Below, piece by piece: positions 13,822-26,779 of a DNA stretch of 64,000 nt; the first letter of the stretch is position 1; every line of letters starts with the position of its first letter. The stretch is from NCBI GenBank assembly GCA_963693315.1, contig OY856186.1, forward strand, positions 284,724,492-284,788,491, read 5' to 3'. The position numbers and the translations under genes are program-made. Origin of the DNA: Diogma glabrata (lineage: Eukaryota; Arthropoda; Insecta; Diptera; Cylindrotomidae). The notes under the pieces were generated by a model that saw only the letters and a list, made by a program, of their open reading frames with translations, ran no database searches and was not told where the DNA came from.

Positions 13822-14098
13822 ATGCCGTTTACGAGTAGATCACGAAACATAAAAGTTGTTTAATTTCGACGTCATGATGATACTCTGAACCTATTTAATT
13901 AATAAGTAACAATATCTTCAATCTTGTCAATAAACTCAGTATGGATAAACGTTTAAAGACGAAATTGTCATTCTCGGCCAAAGAAATGCTATAATTAAAC
14001 CTTTCAAACCACTAAAGAGTGTTACTGCATGAATTGATAAAAAGCCAAACATATGAAGCAATCAATCACGAAATGTCAAGAAAAGAAATTTGATGTGT
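13822..14098 (+). pseudogene. Highly decayed RTE-like LINE fragment
   Basis: It aligns by eye to 10585-10925 of RTE copy 1: TACGAGTAGATCACGAAA, CTTGTCAATAAACTCAGTA, GTCATTCTCGGCC and AAGCCAAACATATGAA. The YADD codons are destroyed and several indels are present, so it is an old fragment. Confidence 0.65.
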
Positions 14099-14560
14099 TT
14101 TTTTAAATGTGTTGTGTAGTGGGAACTACAATACGTGTCACAACAACACATAAAAATCTAAACAATAAATCATATCACATAACAAAATATGACATAGCTC
14201 AGTATTCCATGATATCATAAAGGAAATTAAACTAAAATAAAAAGGTTTTAGAAAAATTTGCATGCGCAAAACAAAAATTGGTTTGCCAATAATCCAGTTA
14301 GTGGCATATTCATTGATCATTGACTGACTTTCTCAATGATTAAAGCTCAGATAAAGAGCTATCATCAAGGAATTTTCTATAACTAAGATTGAGCACCTTC
14401 TGATTGACCACCTTCTAAGGTATCATCTTGGCTAGTGGAATCCCATTGCTAGTGGTATCTAACTGATATCTCACGTTAGCTCGTATGTCAATAGCAGCGA
14501 CTGTAGTACTCAGGATTGTTACACCCGTAGATGAACAACATAACAAACCTGCAAAAACTG
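14099..14560 (-). mobile_element. SINE-like family A, near-complete copy ending in a LINE-type 3' tail
   Basis: Read on the minus strand, the order is TCTACGGGTGTAACAATCC, a block with GAGATATCA and CACTAGCCAAGATGAT, CTCAATCTTAGTTATAGAA, GCCACTAACTGGATTATT, GCTATGTCATATTTTG, then the tail ATGTGTTGTTGTGACACG and ACTACACAACACA. Related copies lie at 26780-27015, 27165-27418 with 30235-30385, 36112-36410, 39690-40240 and 59215-59575. There is no open frame. I see no clear tRNA-type A and B boxes, so the SINE label rests on size, copy number and the LINE-like tail. Confidence 0.65.
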
Positions 14561-15491
14561 ATCCCTTCATGCGGTAAAACGCGACGATGAACAAACAAAA
14601 TGACAAATCCTTTTATCCTCATATCTAAATAATACTTGATTAACAGCTAAGCAAACTAGGTAGCATCATTGCAGGCAGGGTCTGACTGCACAAGTCTATT
14701 AATACCTATTAAATTCATAAACATGCATATAATTTCCAATTCCAGCACATTCCTTTTACACATTCAATGTATTAGTTTAATATTACATTTTAACTGTTGA
14801 CATATAGCAACTTCCAAGAACTGAATTCTAACTTTATAAATGAAACAAAAAAAATCATCACACATATAACATATCTAAAGTTTTAGAAACACAAGTTTTT
14901 TTAAAATATTTTTTGTTACTCTACAACGGAAGTTTAATATATAAAAAAAAACAACAAATTCCAAAAGATTATCTTAAATATGGATTTCATTCATAAGTAA
15001 AAAATATAATACATACATACATATAAACTTTTTTATTATAAATTCATATGTTTTCTTCCATGCTGCAATGTTATGATTATTTTTATTATTAAAAATTTGT
15101 TGCACCAAAATAATACAGAATGAAATATGTATATGAAAAATACATTAATAATCTTTTTCTATGATAGCAGATGAAAAGTCTATTTTCAAGCAGGCTTAAT
15201 CCCCTGTAAAAATAGGTTTTTTTCCTCTAGTGTAAAATCATTTTCGCAATGTGAATTTTGAATGTTATGTTGTCGTTTTAATAATTTATAATAAATATTG
15301 TTTACATATATGTTTACTATCATGGAAAAAATGCATTTCTTACGAAAGATAATAGTAGATTTTTATACAAGTGGTGAAAACGTCTCTTTTTGCGTGACTG
15401 AGTTGTTCAAAACCGTTGTTTCAAAAACGTTTTTACCACGCGTAGAAAACTCTATTTTTTCTACGCTTGTAAATATAAATGATAATATTTA
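14561..15491. other. Stretch with no recognised gene
   Basis: AT-rich. No supported coding or element boundary. Confidence 0.45.
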
Positions 15492-15742
15492 CAAATTCAT
15501 CTACTAAAAACTTACAAAACGACATATCTAAATTTGACTGTGTAAAAAATAAACAAATATATATCGCATTTTTACCAGTGTAAAATAATGTTATTATTGT
15601 GTTCGCCTACAGATGGAATAATATCTGGCGAACACAATAATAACATTATTTTCCACTGGTAAAAATGCGATATATAATTGTTTATTTTTTACACAGTCAA
15701 ATTTAGATATGTCGTTTTGTAAGTTTTTAGTAGATGAATTTG
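15492..15742. mobile_element. 251-bp hairpin (foldback) element
   Basis: Left CAAATTCATCTACTAAAA and right TTTTAGTAGATGAATTTG are exact complements. Arms of about 115 bases include TTATTATTGTGTTCGCC and its complement, around a short centre near 15609-15630. Arms differ by only a few bases, so it is relatively young. No coding. Confidence 0.85.
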
Positions 15743-16724
15743 ACAATATGAATAATGAAAATATGTAGTTCATATATTTTCTCTAAAAACTTTTACAGAT
15801 ATTACAGATGTTTTATTTTACCGACTGGAAGTCATCGTTTAAAGTATAAATTTAAAAAATTGTAGGTAAAATTTCAATTAAAAACAAATAAAAATAAATT
15901 TTTTAATAAAATTTATTTATTTATTTAATAAATTTTTTTATTTTTTTTTGGCGGAAAGAATTCAGAGAATATCTGACAGTTAATTATCGGAGGTAAAAAT
16001 TATACGATATATCTGATACAAATTTTATTTTCTCGCTCCGATTTCTCCGATATAGAAAAAAAACACACTCATTATTAGTTTAATTAATTAATTACACACA
16101 ATTGATATAATGATTAGTTTCGATTCGATTTGATCAAAATATTCAATCCCTTCAAAATACTGCGATATTGACAGAAATAAACACAGCAACAGAAACAATA
16201 AATCAAATTCAATCTCAAATATTCAATTATTATGTGACCGAAAACATTTTCAGTCACTACTTAGAAAAAAAAAGTTCCCCTTTCACATAGGTTTTACTAT
16301 ATATTAAAATGACATTTTCGTAGCTTGAAGTAGAAAAAAAAATTTTACGCTCGTGAAGTCGCAAACAAATTTTCGCTCACGAAAATGCATTATTTTCATC
16401 TCTTGTAGCAAAATGTACTAATTTGTGTAAGTTTTTATTTTATTATTATTGTGTGTTTCGTTTCGTCCACAAAACTATTTAATATTTATAATAAAAAACT
16501 ATTTAATGAAAGAATGATAATTTTTTATTTGTTTTGATTAATTTATAAATAAAAAATTTCAAGTTTAATGTTTATAATAACAAATACAATACAAACAAAC
16601 ATATTGCCCCAATATGTCGAATACATTAATCATGTGCACTAGCTAACTAGCCGATTGTAAACATAAGCTAACTAGCCGATTGTAAACAAAAGTTGAAACT
16701 CGCCAACATTTGTTTTTTAATAAA
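15743..16724. other. Stretch with no recognised gene
   Basis: AT-rich sequence. A tandem echo (CTAGCTAACTAGCCGATTG / TAAGCTAACTAGCCGATTG) lies at 16640-16685. Confidence 0.45.
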
Positions 16725-16815
16725 ATATGTCGTGCTAGAAATTACAATATGTGTCGCAACAACAATAAAAACCTTTAAAGATCAAGATACCACAACAACA
16801 TGCGTTCTAAGGTAT
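16725..16815 (-). mobile_element. 5'-truncated LINE or family A 3' tail
   Basis: The minus strand reads AGAACGCATGTTGTTGTG, then TTGTTGCGACACATATTGT and an A-rich end. It is the same tail as at 56375-56470. The solo LTR at 16816 inserted at its upstream edge. Confidence 0.65.
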
Positions 16816-17460
16816 TGTTACGAGTACAGAAAAATCTAGACGATTACGGTCACTTCCAAGAAAATCAAATCACAACAAAACGCAACAACAAATGAATGAA
16901 ATGAATAGTGTTGTTGTTGTTGTACATATTCTTAGAATTAAGGTCTACATAAAACAAATGATTTTATGAATCAAATCAACGTAACGTAAAATAATCGAAT
17001 ATTCTAATATTTTCTCAAAGGTTTCTAAAAAGTGACCGCAAAATTTCTAGAGATTAAGCAGAATGTATATAAGGAAATTACCTCTTGTAGTTTTTAATTA
17101 GTTTTATTTTAATAATGAAGTGAAAATTGTAAAAGTGATATTTAAATTAGTTTTTATGAATAAAGTTTTAAGCTTTATTGAGAAGAAATATTTTGTGTAC
17201 TATTTTAAACGTTGTGTTACTGGAAATTTCTACAATAAACCGTTGGAGTTTCTGAAGCTGTTGAAAGAATATTCTAGTTAGGAATATTGTTTGCTGTATT
17301 GTTTTCCTGTTGTTGTGGACAACAATTAAGGTGTTGAATACTTAATAAAACCTGATGTTTGTGCTTACTAATCAGTGATCGAACTCAGGAAGAGATTGGG
17401 GATTGCGTTTATCGAATTGTGAGTTAGGCCAATTCGAAGGAAGGTTAAAAAAACGTAACA
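16816..17460 (+). mobile_element. Solo LTR with 4-bp target duplication
   Basis: It begins TGTTACGAGTACAG and ends AAACGTAACA. The direct repeat GTAT lies immediately on both sides (16812-16815 and 17461-17464). It shares CTAGACGATTACGGTCACTT and TCAGTGATCGAAC with the LTRs of the element at 45087-48965. The intact duplication shows that recombination between two LTRs of one insertion left this copy. Confidence 0.88.
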
Positions 17461-20400
17461 GTATTAATGGACCAAATCATTGTTTTTGTATTTTTTTTAA
17501 AGAAGGGATTACTAAGCGGGTTGTTATACGTATCGTAGATCAGAAATAAATTTACCAATTAACAAAAACTGATGCCTGCATGCGGTTTGTAATTTACGCA
17601 TAAGATATGCATCAATACTTCTAATCTTTGATCTTATCAAATTTGTTGTATTACGAATCACGCATCCGTCACACAGCGAAATCAAAATTTGATTAACATT
17701 TGAAATGACTATAGAATACAAATGAATTGAACAAAAATTGCTTGGTTTAAAGGGTTTTGTTGGAGGTTTAAAAGGTTTTCACTCAGCATAGAGGTCTATA
17801 TTTTAAAGTCATTGAGAATATGTGATGTGTCATGTGATGATTACCATTATAATCTTAAATACTTAAAAGCATTTTGTTTATTGCAAACATTTTTGTTAGA
17901 GCCGATTACTCAGAAAGCTCTTACTACAGAGGTTTATATTTTAAAGAAATTGATAAAAATGTTTCCAAGGATTCTAAATTTATAAATATTTTTAAAATAT
18001 TTGAATCCAAACGGCCGTTACAACGGTTTTAAAAAATCAATTTTTTTGAGTAAAAAGCCTCTAGTTTCTTAACCATTTGTCGGATTTTGCTGATTCACGA
18101 ACTTGTCCACGATATACATAAATAGAAAACCCAAGTACAGAAATTTTTTTGATCTAGCTCAACACAGAAATCGAGTGCAAAAGCAATACATGGCTACTCC
18201 ACAACGCTGTTGAAATGTTGAACCTGGTTAAGATGCAAATATGTAATAAATCAACCTGCTTTGTAGTTATACTGAGCTTGTATAGTCAAGTGAGAAAGGT
18301 TTTTCTTACTTCATCAAATGAAAGACTTTTGTCTGGGATTTCTTCTGGGAAACAGAATTCCATTTGCTCTGTTATTGTTCCACTATAGCTCAAGACAAAT
18401 TAAAATATGTGTGTGGGCACACCCTGCATAACCTAATTGATCGGCGATTGACGGATGCCTGCCACATTTGTCGTTTTATATTGAACAGGAACAGCGTTTT
18501 CAAAATTGATGCTAATGCTTTCTTGTGATAGACGCAAAGTTTATTCATATTCGAGGCATGAGATCCAATTATCAGACTACATTTATAATATCCTGCAACA
18601 AATATACATGTGAGATAAAGTTACTAAAGGGGATAGGCATGGCAGTCGAAAAAATAAAACGGCCGAACAAATAAGTAATTTTCGAGAATTTTTTTGACGG
18701 GGATAATTAGGATAAAGAAATACGGAGATCGCGTTTTTTTTATTTTATTCAATATAGTCTTCATAAATTTTAAATGAAAAATATTAAATGGTAACAACGT
18801 TATCAGTTTTGCTGTAAAGTCCCAAACAAAATTAATTAATTTTTAATTTAATAAAATAATTTGTGGTTGTAAATATAAACATTGAAAAACAAATCAAAAT
18901 GGAGAACAAAAAATTTATTGTGACAGATGTACGATCACTATTTTTTTTCCTCTCTCTTCATACATTTTTGTATTAACGTTCTCTCTATATTATAGTATAA
19001 GAGTCTAAGATTCTATTACAATTTCAAATATTGCAATTGTCCGTTTCGTAATTGTTTTTTCTTTTCATCATTATTTCAAATCAGATGTAAATCTTTCCTA
19101 ATTGTTGTGTGACGTCAAACAACTCAACAAAAACAAGGAGAACTAGAAGAAATTTTATATTTTTGAACAAAATGGCGTTGTATTTTAACAAATTAAAACA
19201 CGTATTTTTGTGTTTGTTAAATGGCGTAGAAAAAGTATCGTGAATAACTCACCAAAATGTATATTTTTCGCTCTTATGGTAGCAGCTCTCGCTACGATCA
19301 AGATGCCAATTTCATACTTGTGTGAAATGAAGTACGTTTTGGTATCATTATATAAACTACTATTATCCATTTGACAGTGTTAAAACGAACTTTATTTGTG
19401 TGATTTTAAAAAAATAATAGCATACATTATTATTGTATACATTCCTACATTCACGAATAATGAAAATTTAATTATGTTGCGCTATAATTTTTGAATCAGC
19501 GCAACATAATAATGAAATTGTGTTTGTTTGTATATGAATATAGTACATACAAAAAATTTAAAGTAAAACCGCATACTCTGATTTGAAATTATATCAAGAG
19601 AATATGTAATTTAACTCTACTCTTCGAAATTAAATCAAATAAATACATGTTTTTGTCAAATGACCGTACACTAGTTTATAAAATTTTTCAGCAATAAAGT
19701 ACTATTAGTTTAAGTCTTAAAAGATGCAGTTTGAGTTCGAGACCTCTGAGATAATTGTCTTTTTGTTAAGAACTCAAAACGACTTTTAGTAAGCTAAGAA
19801 AGCAAAGTTTGTGATATGGCTACGGGCCATATCGTTTGGAATTTTTATACTTGAAGTATCCTATTGCAGTTTAAATAGTAATGAAAGATCAAATATATTC
19901 CGGAGAGATATACACATTTTTAAGGTTATCATATTGTGCTTAAGTGGGAGCGTTTTACTTAAACGATTTTAAACTTGTAGAAATTTTATGTAATTAAAAC
20001 AGATTATTGTTCGGTTTTTGATACCCCACCCGAAAAACGAGACGAGGACAAAACAAAAACCATTTTCCCATCCTGATTCGAGCTACAAAATTCACTGGCG
20101 ATAAAAAAACTAACAAATCAAAATATTAACAAATAAAAACATGGAGTCAAAATCATTTTATGTACTGTTAAAAAAGGATATCATATCATCACAAAAGGTC
20201 AGAATAAAATTAATATTGAAAACCGATTTTAAAAGTTCCAAGAAATTCTTTCGAAACAACAACTTTTTTTGCTCATCTTTTTCGTACATACAGTTCTCGT
20301 ATACGAACTTTTTCACATGTTTCTTCCACTCTATTCACAACAAAAGTTTTATTTTGTTTTTAGTTCTTACATATTTCTTTTTTAGTTATTTCCAAGAAAA

Positions 20401-21004
20401 TAAAATTTGAGACAAAGCTAGAGAGCGAACTATTTATATAAATAAGAAAGAAGTATCAGACGAGTTAATAAAATGAAAAAAAAATTTATAAGAAAAACTA
20501 GGTGCCTTATACCTACACTTTTTGACTAAAATTGTTCCAAACCCCAAGTGCTAAGTAATATTAAAAATTAATCTAGTAGCTGTTGCAAATAAACCACAAC
20601 CACAAAAGATCGCAATCGTACAATTACAAAAATGAATTAAATCAATTTGTATATAAACAATATTCACAATCCATAAAACGAAAACACCATTTCAAAATTG
20701 TCATAAAACTATTATTTTTGCTTCATAAAAAATCACACATCATCTTCTCTATACCAAAAGAAAAACAACAATAAAAACAGACGATGAAATAATAAAAAAA
20801 CTAAAATATTGTGTGTGATACATTATTATGAAGCATTCCATCATCGGTGGTCCTTTTAAATATATTCAAATAAAGAAAATAATAATACATATAAAATACT
20901 TAGCCAAGAAACAACTCTACACAGATGATTTATGAAAAAAAAAATAAATTTGATTTAGTTATTAAAATTTTTTAAAATGTCAAAAATATAACTATTTCAA
21001 TTAT
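17461..21004. other. 3.5-kb stretch without a supportable gene
   Basis: Around 17900-18130 the plus strand weakly resembles an inverted, decayed family C copy (CCAAACGGCCGTTACAACGG, ACGAACTTGTCCACGA). The minus strand near 18290-18500 gives a short coherent reading (MEFCFPEEIPDK and flanks), but I cannot assign it. The rest is AT-rich with only chance open frames. Confidence 0.4.
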
Positions 21005-21112
21005 TATTATTAGAAAATGTTGACTATGATTCAATTTTTGTTTGTTCGAATGATAAAAACTGGAACATTGAAATTAGTACTCTATTAGAGAATAAAAGTT
21101 TACTAGGTGAAT
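21005..21112 (+). pseudogene. Jockey-like LINE ORF2 fragment, upstream half
   Basis: The translation DYDSIFVCSNDKNWNIEI, running to LLENKSLLGE, resembles the linker just after the endonuclease in jockey-type ORF2. The rest of the linker continues at 24056-24600 beyond the inserted 2.9-kb element, so one LINE was split by that insertion. Confidence 0.5.
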
Positions 21113-21114
21113 TA

Positions 21115-24055
21115 GACCAGGGCCAAACCGTTATAAATATCGAAATTGACGAAAAATTCTTAGCAGTATACGAATGGTCGGAAAATGTAGTTAATGGTCT
21201 AAGTAATTAAGGAAAAATCGACGAAACTGAGTAAAAGTCCCGGAAAGGGGTGGGGGGCTGTAGTATATACGTTTTTAGGGGTTTGTATTAGTTTTTTGCG
21301 ATTTGCGGCTAAACTATGCATCCTCTCGAAAAAAAGTTGTATGTAAAAGTTGTAGATAATAAAAAAATCTAAAACTTTCTTACCGGACATTATTGACCAT
21401 AACCACAAAATTATCGAGAAAAATGCAAAAAACGTTTTTTTTGTTTTTAATTTATAACTATATCGCAAAAGTTTTTATATTTTCATGAAAATCGGTGAAA
21501 ATGTTCTTTTTTGTGTTTCAAACAATCCCAAATTTTTTCAAAGCGAAATATTTAATTTTCGATGTTTTATGAAGAAAATTAAAAAAAAGACCTAATTTTC
21601 AATCGAAAAATTTGGTTAGGAGATTTTCGATTTTTGAACTTTATTAGAGCTCAGTTTTTTTCGTTGAGATCCCAACTTTAATATAGAATTAAAATATAAT
21701 ATTGTTTATGTACAAAAAGTTCGTTAAAAAAACGAAAAACCGAAAAAAATACTTTCAAATCATGAATTTCTTTTTCTTTGTTGTAAATAAACGTTTCCAT
21801 TCATTAAAACCGGTAATTCACATACGATACTGTGTTATACAAGTAATTTACATATACTTAACTAATCTTGGCTTTCAAAGTTTTGAAAACATCGTTTAAA
21901 CTGCAATTAAATAGGTAAAAAATCAAAAAACACAAAGGCTGTGACCGAGAAATTTTTTTTTTATTTCTTGTGATTCGTAAGTATTATAACGTTTCTTAGC
22001 CGAGTCACAATTATTTAGTTCGATCACTAAATCAGGAAATTGAAACACAATGGATTTTCTAAACGTTATAATTTTATTCGTTCAAGATTTTATTATAAAA
22101 ATATTGTTTCTACTACTATTCCCCTTGATTGTTCTTGAACTAACAATAATTCACCACTTATAATTCTATTACAATTGTTCACAATATCACTTTTAACTGT
22201 TCACTTACAATAATCTTTTTCTTTCTACTTATAAGTTATAATAACACTTTTAATTTTATCTCGCCTATATCACTGCTAAATTTTATATTTTTTTCTATCG
22301 CCGACAATGTTATACTGATCTTGTGCTCGAACAACACCTCTTATATATACTACATGAAATAGCCTCGATATCACTACAATATTCTAGAGCACAAACCTTT
22401 ATCAACATAAACATAATAACACGATCTTCAAATATTGACACATAGGTGTGAGATCTATTCTTTTCAATTTGTTTATTTACCTATTCTCTAATTGATTGCG
22501 TTTACTTTTTTGTAAGATAAACAAAAACTTCCTATTACGTGTTTACTTTGGTTACGTTGTAACCTTTTATGTAATTTTATAATTCTTTTGTGGAACTATT
22601 TTCTCTAAAGAGTATTGTCTCGAAAGATATTCTATTGGGTTGTGTTCTATTGTATTCCATAATCGTCACAGTATTTACAAATTATCAGGTCAAAGTGTTT
22701 CTATTACAAAATACAAAAATTGAAAGTAAAATAATTTCATTGAAATCTTTTTTTCTTCGTGGGCGATTCTTCATCGCCAGAATCGATCAAACTTTCGAGT
22801 TCTTCATGTTCATTTTCTACATCCTCAATTTCTTGGAGTTCTTCGAGATTACAGAAATTTTCGGTATTAAAACACAGATCAGAACCGTGTCAATTTGTGC
22901 CATGCTTACGACACCCACATTTGTTATTACCGCAGCCTGTTTCGCAACTGCAGCAGATAATTTTCAATAGATGTTCGGGAATTAATTTTTCTTCTGTAAA
23001 TATAGGTACGTTACCAATAACGTGATGTTTCCATCCTCAATCTGTAGCTGTAAATTTAATTTCCTGATTTAATTTCATGATTTAGTGATCGAACTAAATA
23101 ATTGTGACTCGGCTTAGAAACGGGGAATAGTAGTAGAAACAATATTTTTATAATAAAATCTTGAACGAATAAAATTATAACGTTTAGAAAATCCATTGTG
23201 TTTTAATTTCCTGATTTAGTGATCGAACTAAATAATTGTGACTCGGCTAAGAAACGTTATAATACTTACGAATCACAAGAAATAATAAAAAAAAATTCTC
23301 AGTCACAGCCTTTGTATTTTTTGATTTTTTACTTATTTAATTGCAGTTTAAACGATGTTTTCAGAACTTTGAAAGCCAAGATTAGTTAAGTATATGTAAA
23401 TTACTTGTATAACACAGTATCGTATGTGAATTACCGGTTTTAATGAATGGAAACGTTTATTTACAACAAAGAAAAAGAAATTCATGATTTGAAAGTATTT
23501 TTTTCGGTTTTTCGTTTTTTTAACGAACTTTTTGTACATAAACAATATTATATTTTAATTCTATATTAAAGTTGGGATTTCAACGAAAAAAATGAGCACT
23601 AATATAGTTCAAAAATCGAAAATTTCCTAACCAAATTTTTCGAAAAAAATTTGTGATTGTTTGAAACACAAAGAAGAACATTTTCACCGATTTTCATGAA
23701 AATATAAAAACTTTTACGATAGTTATATATAAATTAAAAACAAAAAAAAGTTTTTGCATTTTTCTCGATAATTTTGTGGTTATGGTCAATAATGTCCGGT
23801 AAAAAAGTTTTAGATTTTTTCATCATCCACAACTTTTACATTTAACTTTTTTCGAGAAGATGCACAGTTTAGCCGCAAATCGCAAAAAACTAATAAAAAT
23901 CCCTAAAAACGTATATACTACAACCCCCACCCCTTTCCGGGACTTTTACTCAGTTTCGTCGATTTTTCCTTAATTACTTAGACCGTTAACTACATTTTCC
24001 GACCATTCGTATACTGCTAAGAATTTTTTTTCCTCTAACATGATTGGCCCTGGTC
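21115..24055. mobile_element. 2.9-kb long-TIR DNA element with TA target site
   Basis: Inverted arms of about 1 kb (21115-22126 and 23124-24055) are highly similar over landmarks such as CCAGGGCCAA, CGAAACTGAGTAAAAGTCCC and TTAGTTCGATCACTAAATC. The termini read TA|GACCAGGGCC and GGCCCTGGTC|TA, consistent with a TA duplication. The interior holds a decayed CXC-type coding fragment on the minus strand. Part of the right arm is duplicated (GATTTAGTGATCGAACTAAA at about 23080 and 23214). The superfamily is undetermined. It interrupts a LINE. Confidence 0.8.
22737..23049 (-). pseudogene. Decayed CXC/TSO1-like cysteine-rich domain fragment
   Basis: The minus strand reads GWKHHVIGNVPIFTEE, then LKIICCSCETGCGNNKCGC with RKHGTN, a stop, and in the same frame HGSDLCFNTENF followed by an acidic stretch (LEELQEIEDVENEHEELE) and a basic end SPTKKKRFQ. 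The spacing CxCxxxCxxxxCxC resembles the cysteine-rich tails found on many uncharacterised insect proteins, some linked to transposons. A TGA falls where a cysteine codon is expected, so the piece is broken. It lies between the arms of the 2.9-kb element and is probably a remnant of that element's own gene or a captured one. Confidence 0.55.
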
Positions 24056-24059
24056 TAAA

Positions 24060-24610
24060 TAGAATTTGACTAAGTCTTTATCAAATTTTTATAAATTAAT
24101 CTTTACCGTTTTAAAAATGCATGTTCCTATAAAGAAAAAGAAACTAAATTTTCGTTTTCCGATTTGGTTTTCAAAAGTAGCAATGAAATTATATAAGAAA
24201 AAGATGAAATTTAACCTGGAATACAAAAAACATGCCCGGCCTAGCGATTTATCGATTTATTTCTAAGATCTCGTCTGAAATTAAAAATGAAGCAAGACTA
24301 TAGTAAATATATTAATCAAATTCAATAAGACATTTGTTCAAATTCCAAACATCTCTGGAAGCATGTCAACAATAAAAAGAAATCTAAATCACAATATCTT
24401 CCGACCATGGTATACAACGGTACTGACTTGCAAACTGAACCTGACATTGTAAATGGGTTTGCAGATTTTTTTCAAAAATAATTGTGATGTTAAGTCGATC
24501 GTCCAAAAACAAATTTTATCTCGTCGCTGGTCAAGTTGGTTAAAAGGTTAACCATTAACTCTGATCAGACCGAACCGACCGGAATTGAGATAAAACTTTT
24601 GTTACGGATC
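24060..24610 (+). pseudogene. Jockey-like LINE ORF2 linker, downstream half
   Basis: The open frame 24066-24266 contains KMHVPIKKKKLNFRFPIWFS, typical of the basic linker before the RT in jockey-type ORF2 (VPxKKKxxxxFPxWFS). Further on, in another frame, comes FADFFQK preceded by WKHVNNKKKSKSQYLPTMVY. Frameshifts and stops are frequent. It pairs with the fragment at 21005-21112. Confidence 0.65.
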
Positions 24611-24724
24611 TTTCGCTTTTCAAAGCAATTTTTCATTCTGTTCAATTGAATACATTCATCTAGTGACTTATAATTCTAAACTACATAATGGTTAGATCCA
24701 TTGCTATCGTATAGATAAAAGTCT

Positions 24725-25055
24725 TAATAAAATCTTGAATTGAAACTAAAATAGAATAAAATAAAATAAAATAGAATAAAATAAAGAAAATGAAATAAAA
24801 TAAATTAAATTAAATAAAACCAAATTAAATTGGATTATATAAAGTAAAATAATTTAAACTAAACTAAATTAAATAAAATAAGATATAATAAAATTCAATA
24901 ATATAAAATAAAATATAATAAAAATAAAATTACATAAATTGGAAGTAAATAACAAGAACAAATAAATTATATTTATTATTAAAATTAAGCATACATGTAT
25001 TGGGATTGTCTCCTATTTTGTATCGTAGTAAAATAAAATAAAATAATGCAATTAA
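24725..25055 (+). repeat. Low-complexity AAAATA-type repeat and A-rich tail
   Basis: An imperfect AAATAAAATAGAATAAAA array (24725-24965) is followed by TTTTGTATCGTAGTAAAATA and (AAAAT)n near 25015-25050. The latter resembles the 3' tail of a LINE. Confidence 0.7.
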
Positions 25056-25341
25056 TGCAATCATCGGAACAAAAAAGTCTTACATACCCTAAATTTTATT
25101 TTATCTTTTGGACGACCATCCTCCTCTATCTAATAAAATAAAAAAATCGACGCTGATACATAAGCTAATTTCATTACAACTATGGCAACAAAATTTTCTG
25201 GATATATAGTGAGCAAAGATCCATCAAATACTTCAATTCTAACCGATGTTATAGATTTCACCGTAGTTCTAATTATAAAAACATTAAACAAAGCTGTAGT
25301 ACACCTACTAGGCCCATAGAATAACGGAAAAAGATATGGCT

Positions 25342-26332
25342 TACGTGTTTTTGTCGGTAACAGGTCAGACATTTTTTTAATCTCTGCGGTAGGGTACTCA
25401 CATAATGGACATGCCGAGTCCACTCGCCCGGCACCTGGGTACTGGAGTTATTCAACTAAGTGTGCTGGAAATTTTTTTTTGCTTCCTTGTAAGCGATATA
25501 ATTCGTAAATGGTGCACTTTAGGATACCGGTGCATGGAACTTTTTTGTTCCTTAAATGTTTTTCTATAACTTAAAATAAAAAAAAAAACAAAAAAATTTG
25601 TTTTGCAAATTTTTGCGAAAAAATGTCTAAAAAACGATATTTTTCAATTGAATTTAGTTATTTGCAAATAATTGTTTATAACATAATTGACCCCACTATC
25701 TTGTAGCTAACCTCAACGAAAAAAATAAGCTTCAGAACGTTTCATTCAGCTTAATAGTTTTTACACAATTCCATTTTGCACTTAATGCCTGAAAAAAAGG
25801 AACTAAGGAATTTTCGTAGTTTTTTGAACCACTGTAATTGTTAATAATATTGAATATGGGTATAGGCAACAAAAATGCTATTTAAAGCTGACACTACACC
25901 CTTTCGATTCCCGTCAAGCAGATTGCGATCGGATGAAAACTCAGACCTTGCGGCCTGCCCAAAGTTAACAACTTTTTTTAAGGCATTAAGTGCAAAATGG
26001 AATTGTGTAAAAACTATAAAGCCGAATGAAACGTTCTGAAGCTTATTTTTTTCATTGAGGTTTCAGCTACAAGATAGTGGGGTCAATTATGTTATAAACA
26101 ATTATTTGCAAATAACTAAATTCAATTGAAAAATATCGTTTGCACCAGTATCCTAAAGTGCACCATTTACGAGTTATATCGCTTACAAGGAAGCAAAAAA
26201 AATTTCCAGCACACTTAGTTGAATAACTCCAGTCCCCATGTGCCGGGCGAGTGGACTCGGCATGTCCATTATGTGAGTACCATACCCCAGAGATTAAAAA
26301 CATTTCTGACTTGCTACCGACAACAACACGTA
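25342..26332. mobile_element. About 1-kb foldback element
   Basis: The left arm 25342-25793 and right arm 25979-26332 are reverse complements over GTACTCACATAATGGACATG, CACTCGCCCGGCAC, AAGCGATATAA, ATAACATAATTGACCCCACT and TCCATTTTGCACTTAATGCC. The left arm carries about 90 extra bases (25545-25640). The spacer of about 185 bases is non-coding. The open frames on either strand are arm-derived and not genes. Confidence 0.8.
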
Positions 26333-26372
26333 CAATCTGTAATTCTATTGGCCTATACAGAAATAAATGTTG

Positions 26373-26775
26373 TACGAAAACAAAAAGTAAACAAATTTTT
26401 ACCGGAAGTGACAAACCAGAAGTTGGAATGCAGAAATATTACAAATCATAGTCTATAAGGACTCATAAATTGGACGAAATGGAGGGGTCTCCTGAACACC
26501 TTTAAGTTTGAATTTTCAAATCCTCGAGTTCAATCGTATTGAAACTTAGTATGGTAAGGTTTTAGTCCGGTTTGTCACTTTCGGTTGAAAATATGGAGAT
26601 TTAAATGATAAACAACTGATTAGTTTTTGGACGATATTGGGATAAGTGGTGAGGAGCCTCACGAGCACCTGTTTATTTGAAACTTCAATAACATCAGTTC
26701 CTGATAATTGATTTTGATTAAACTTGGTATATATGCTTAGATTATGATTATGATATATGTGATGATCACATATCA
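26373..26775 (+). repeat. Dispersed repeat family B, partial copy
   Basis: Landmarks are TTTTTACCGGAAGTGACAAA, AGAAGTTGGAATGCAGAAAT, GGGGTCTCCTGAACACC and AAACTTCAATAACATCAGTT. They match the three units at 34775-36110 and a fragment near 63440-63500. Non-coding. Confidence 0.65.
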
Positions 26776-26779
26776 TTTA

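Noticed and set aside
18290..18560. Possible decayed coding stretch on the minus strand
   Set aside because: A short protein-like reading exists, but stops surround it and I recognise no family.
22590..22970. 126-codon plus-strand frame inside the 2.9-kb TIR element
   Set aside because: The opposite strand gives a recognisable cysteine-rich reading. The plus-strand frame is hydrophobic noise.
26067..26458. Open frames of 66-115 codons around the 25342-26332 hairpin
   Set aside because: They arise from the inverted arms, with similar frames in the opposite arm. There is no motif.
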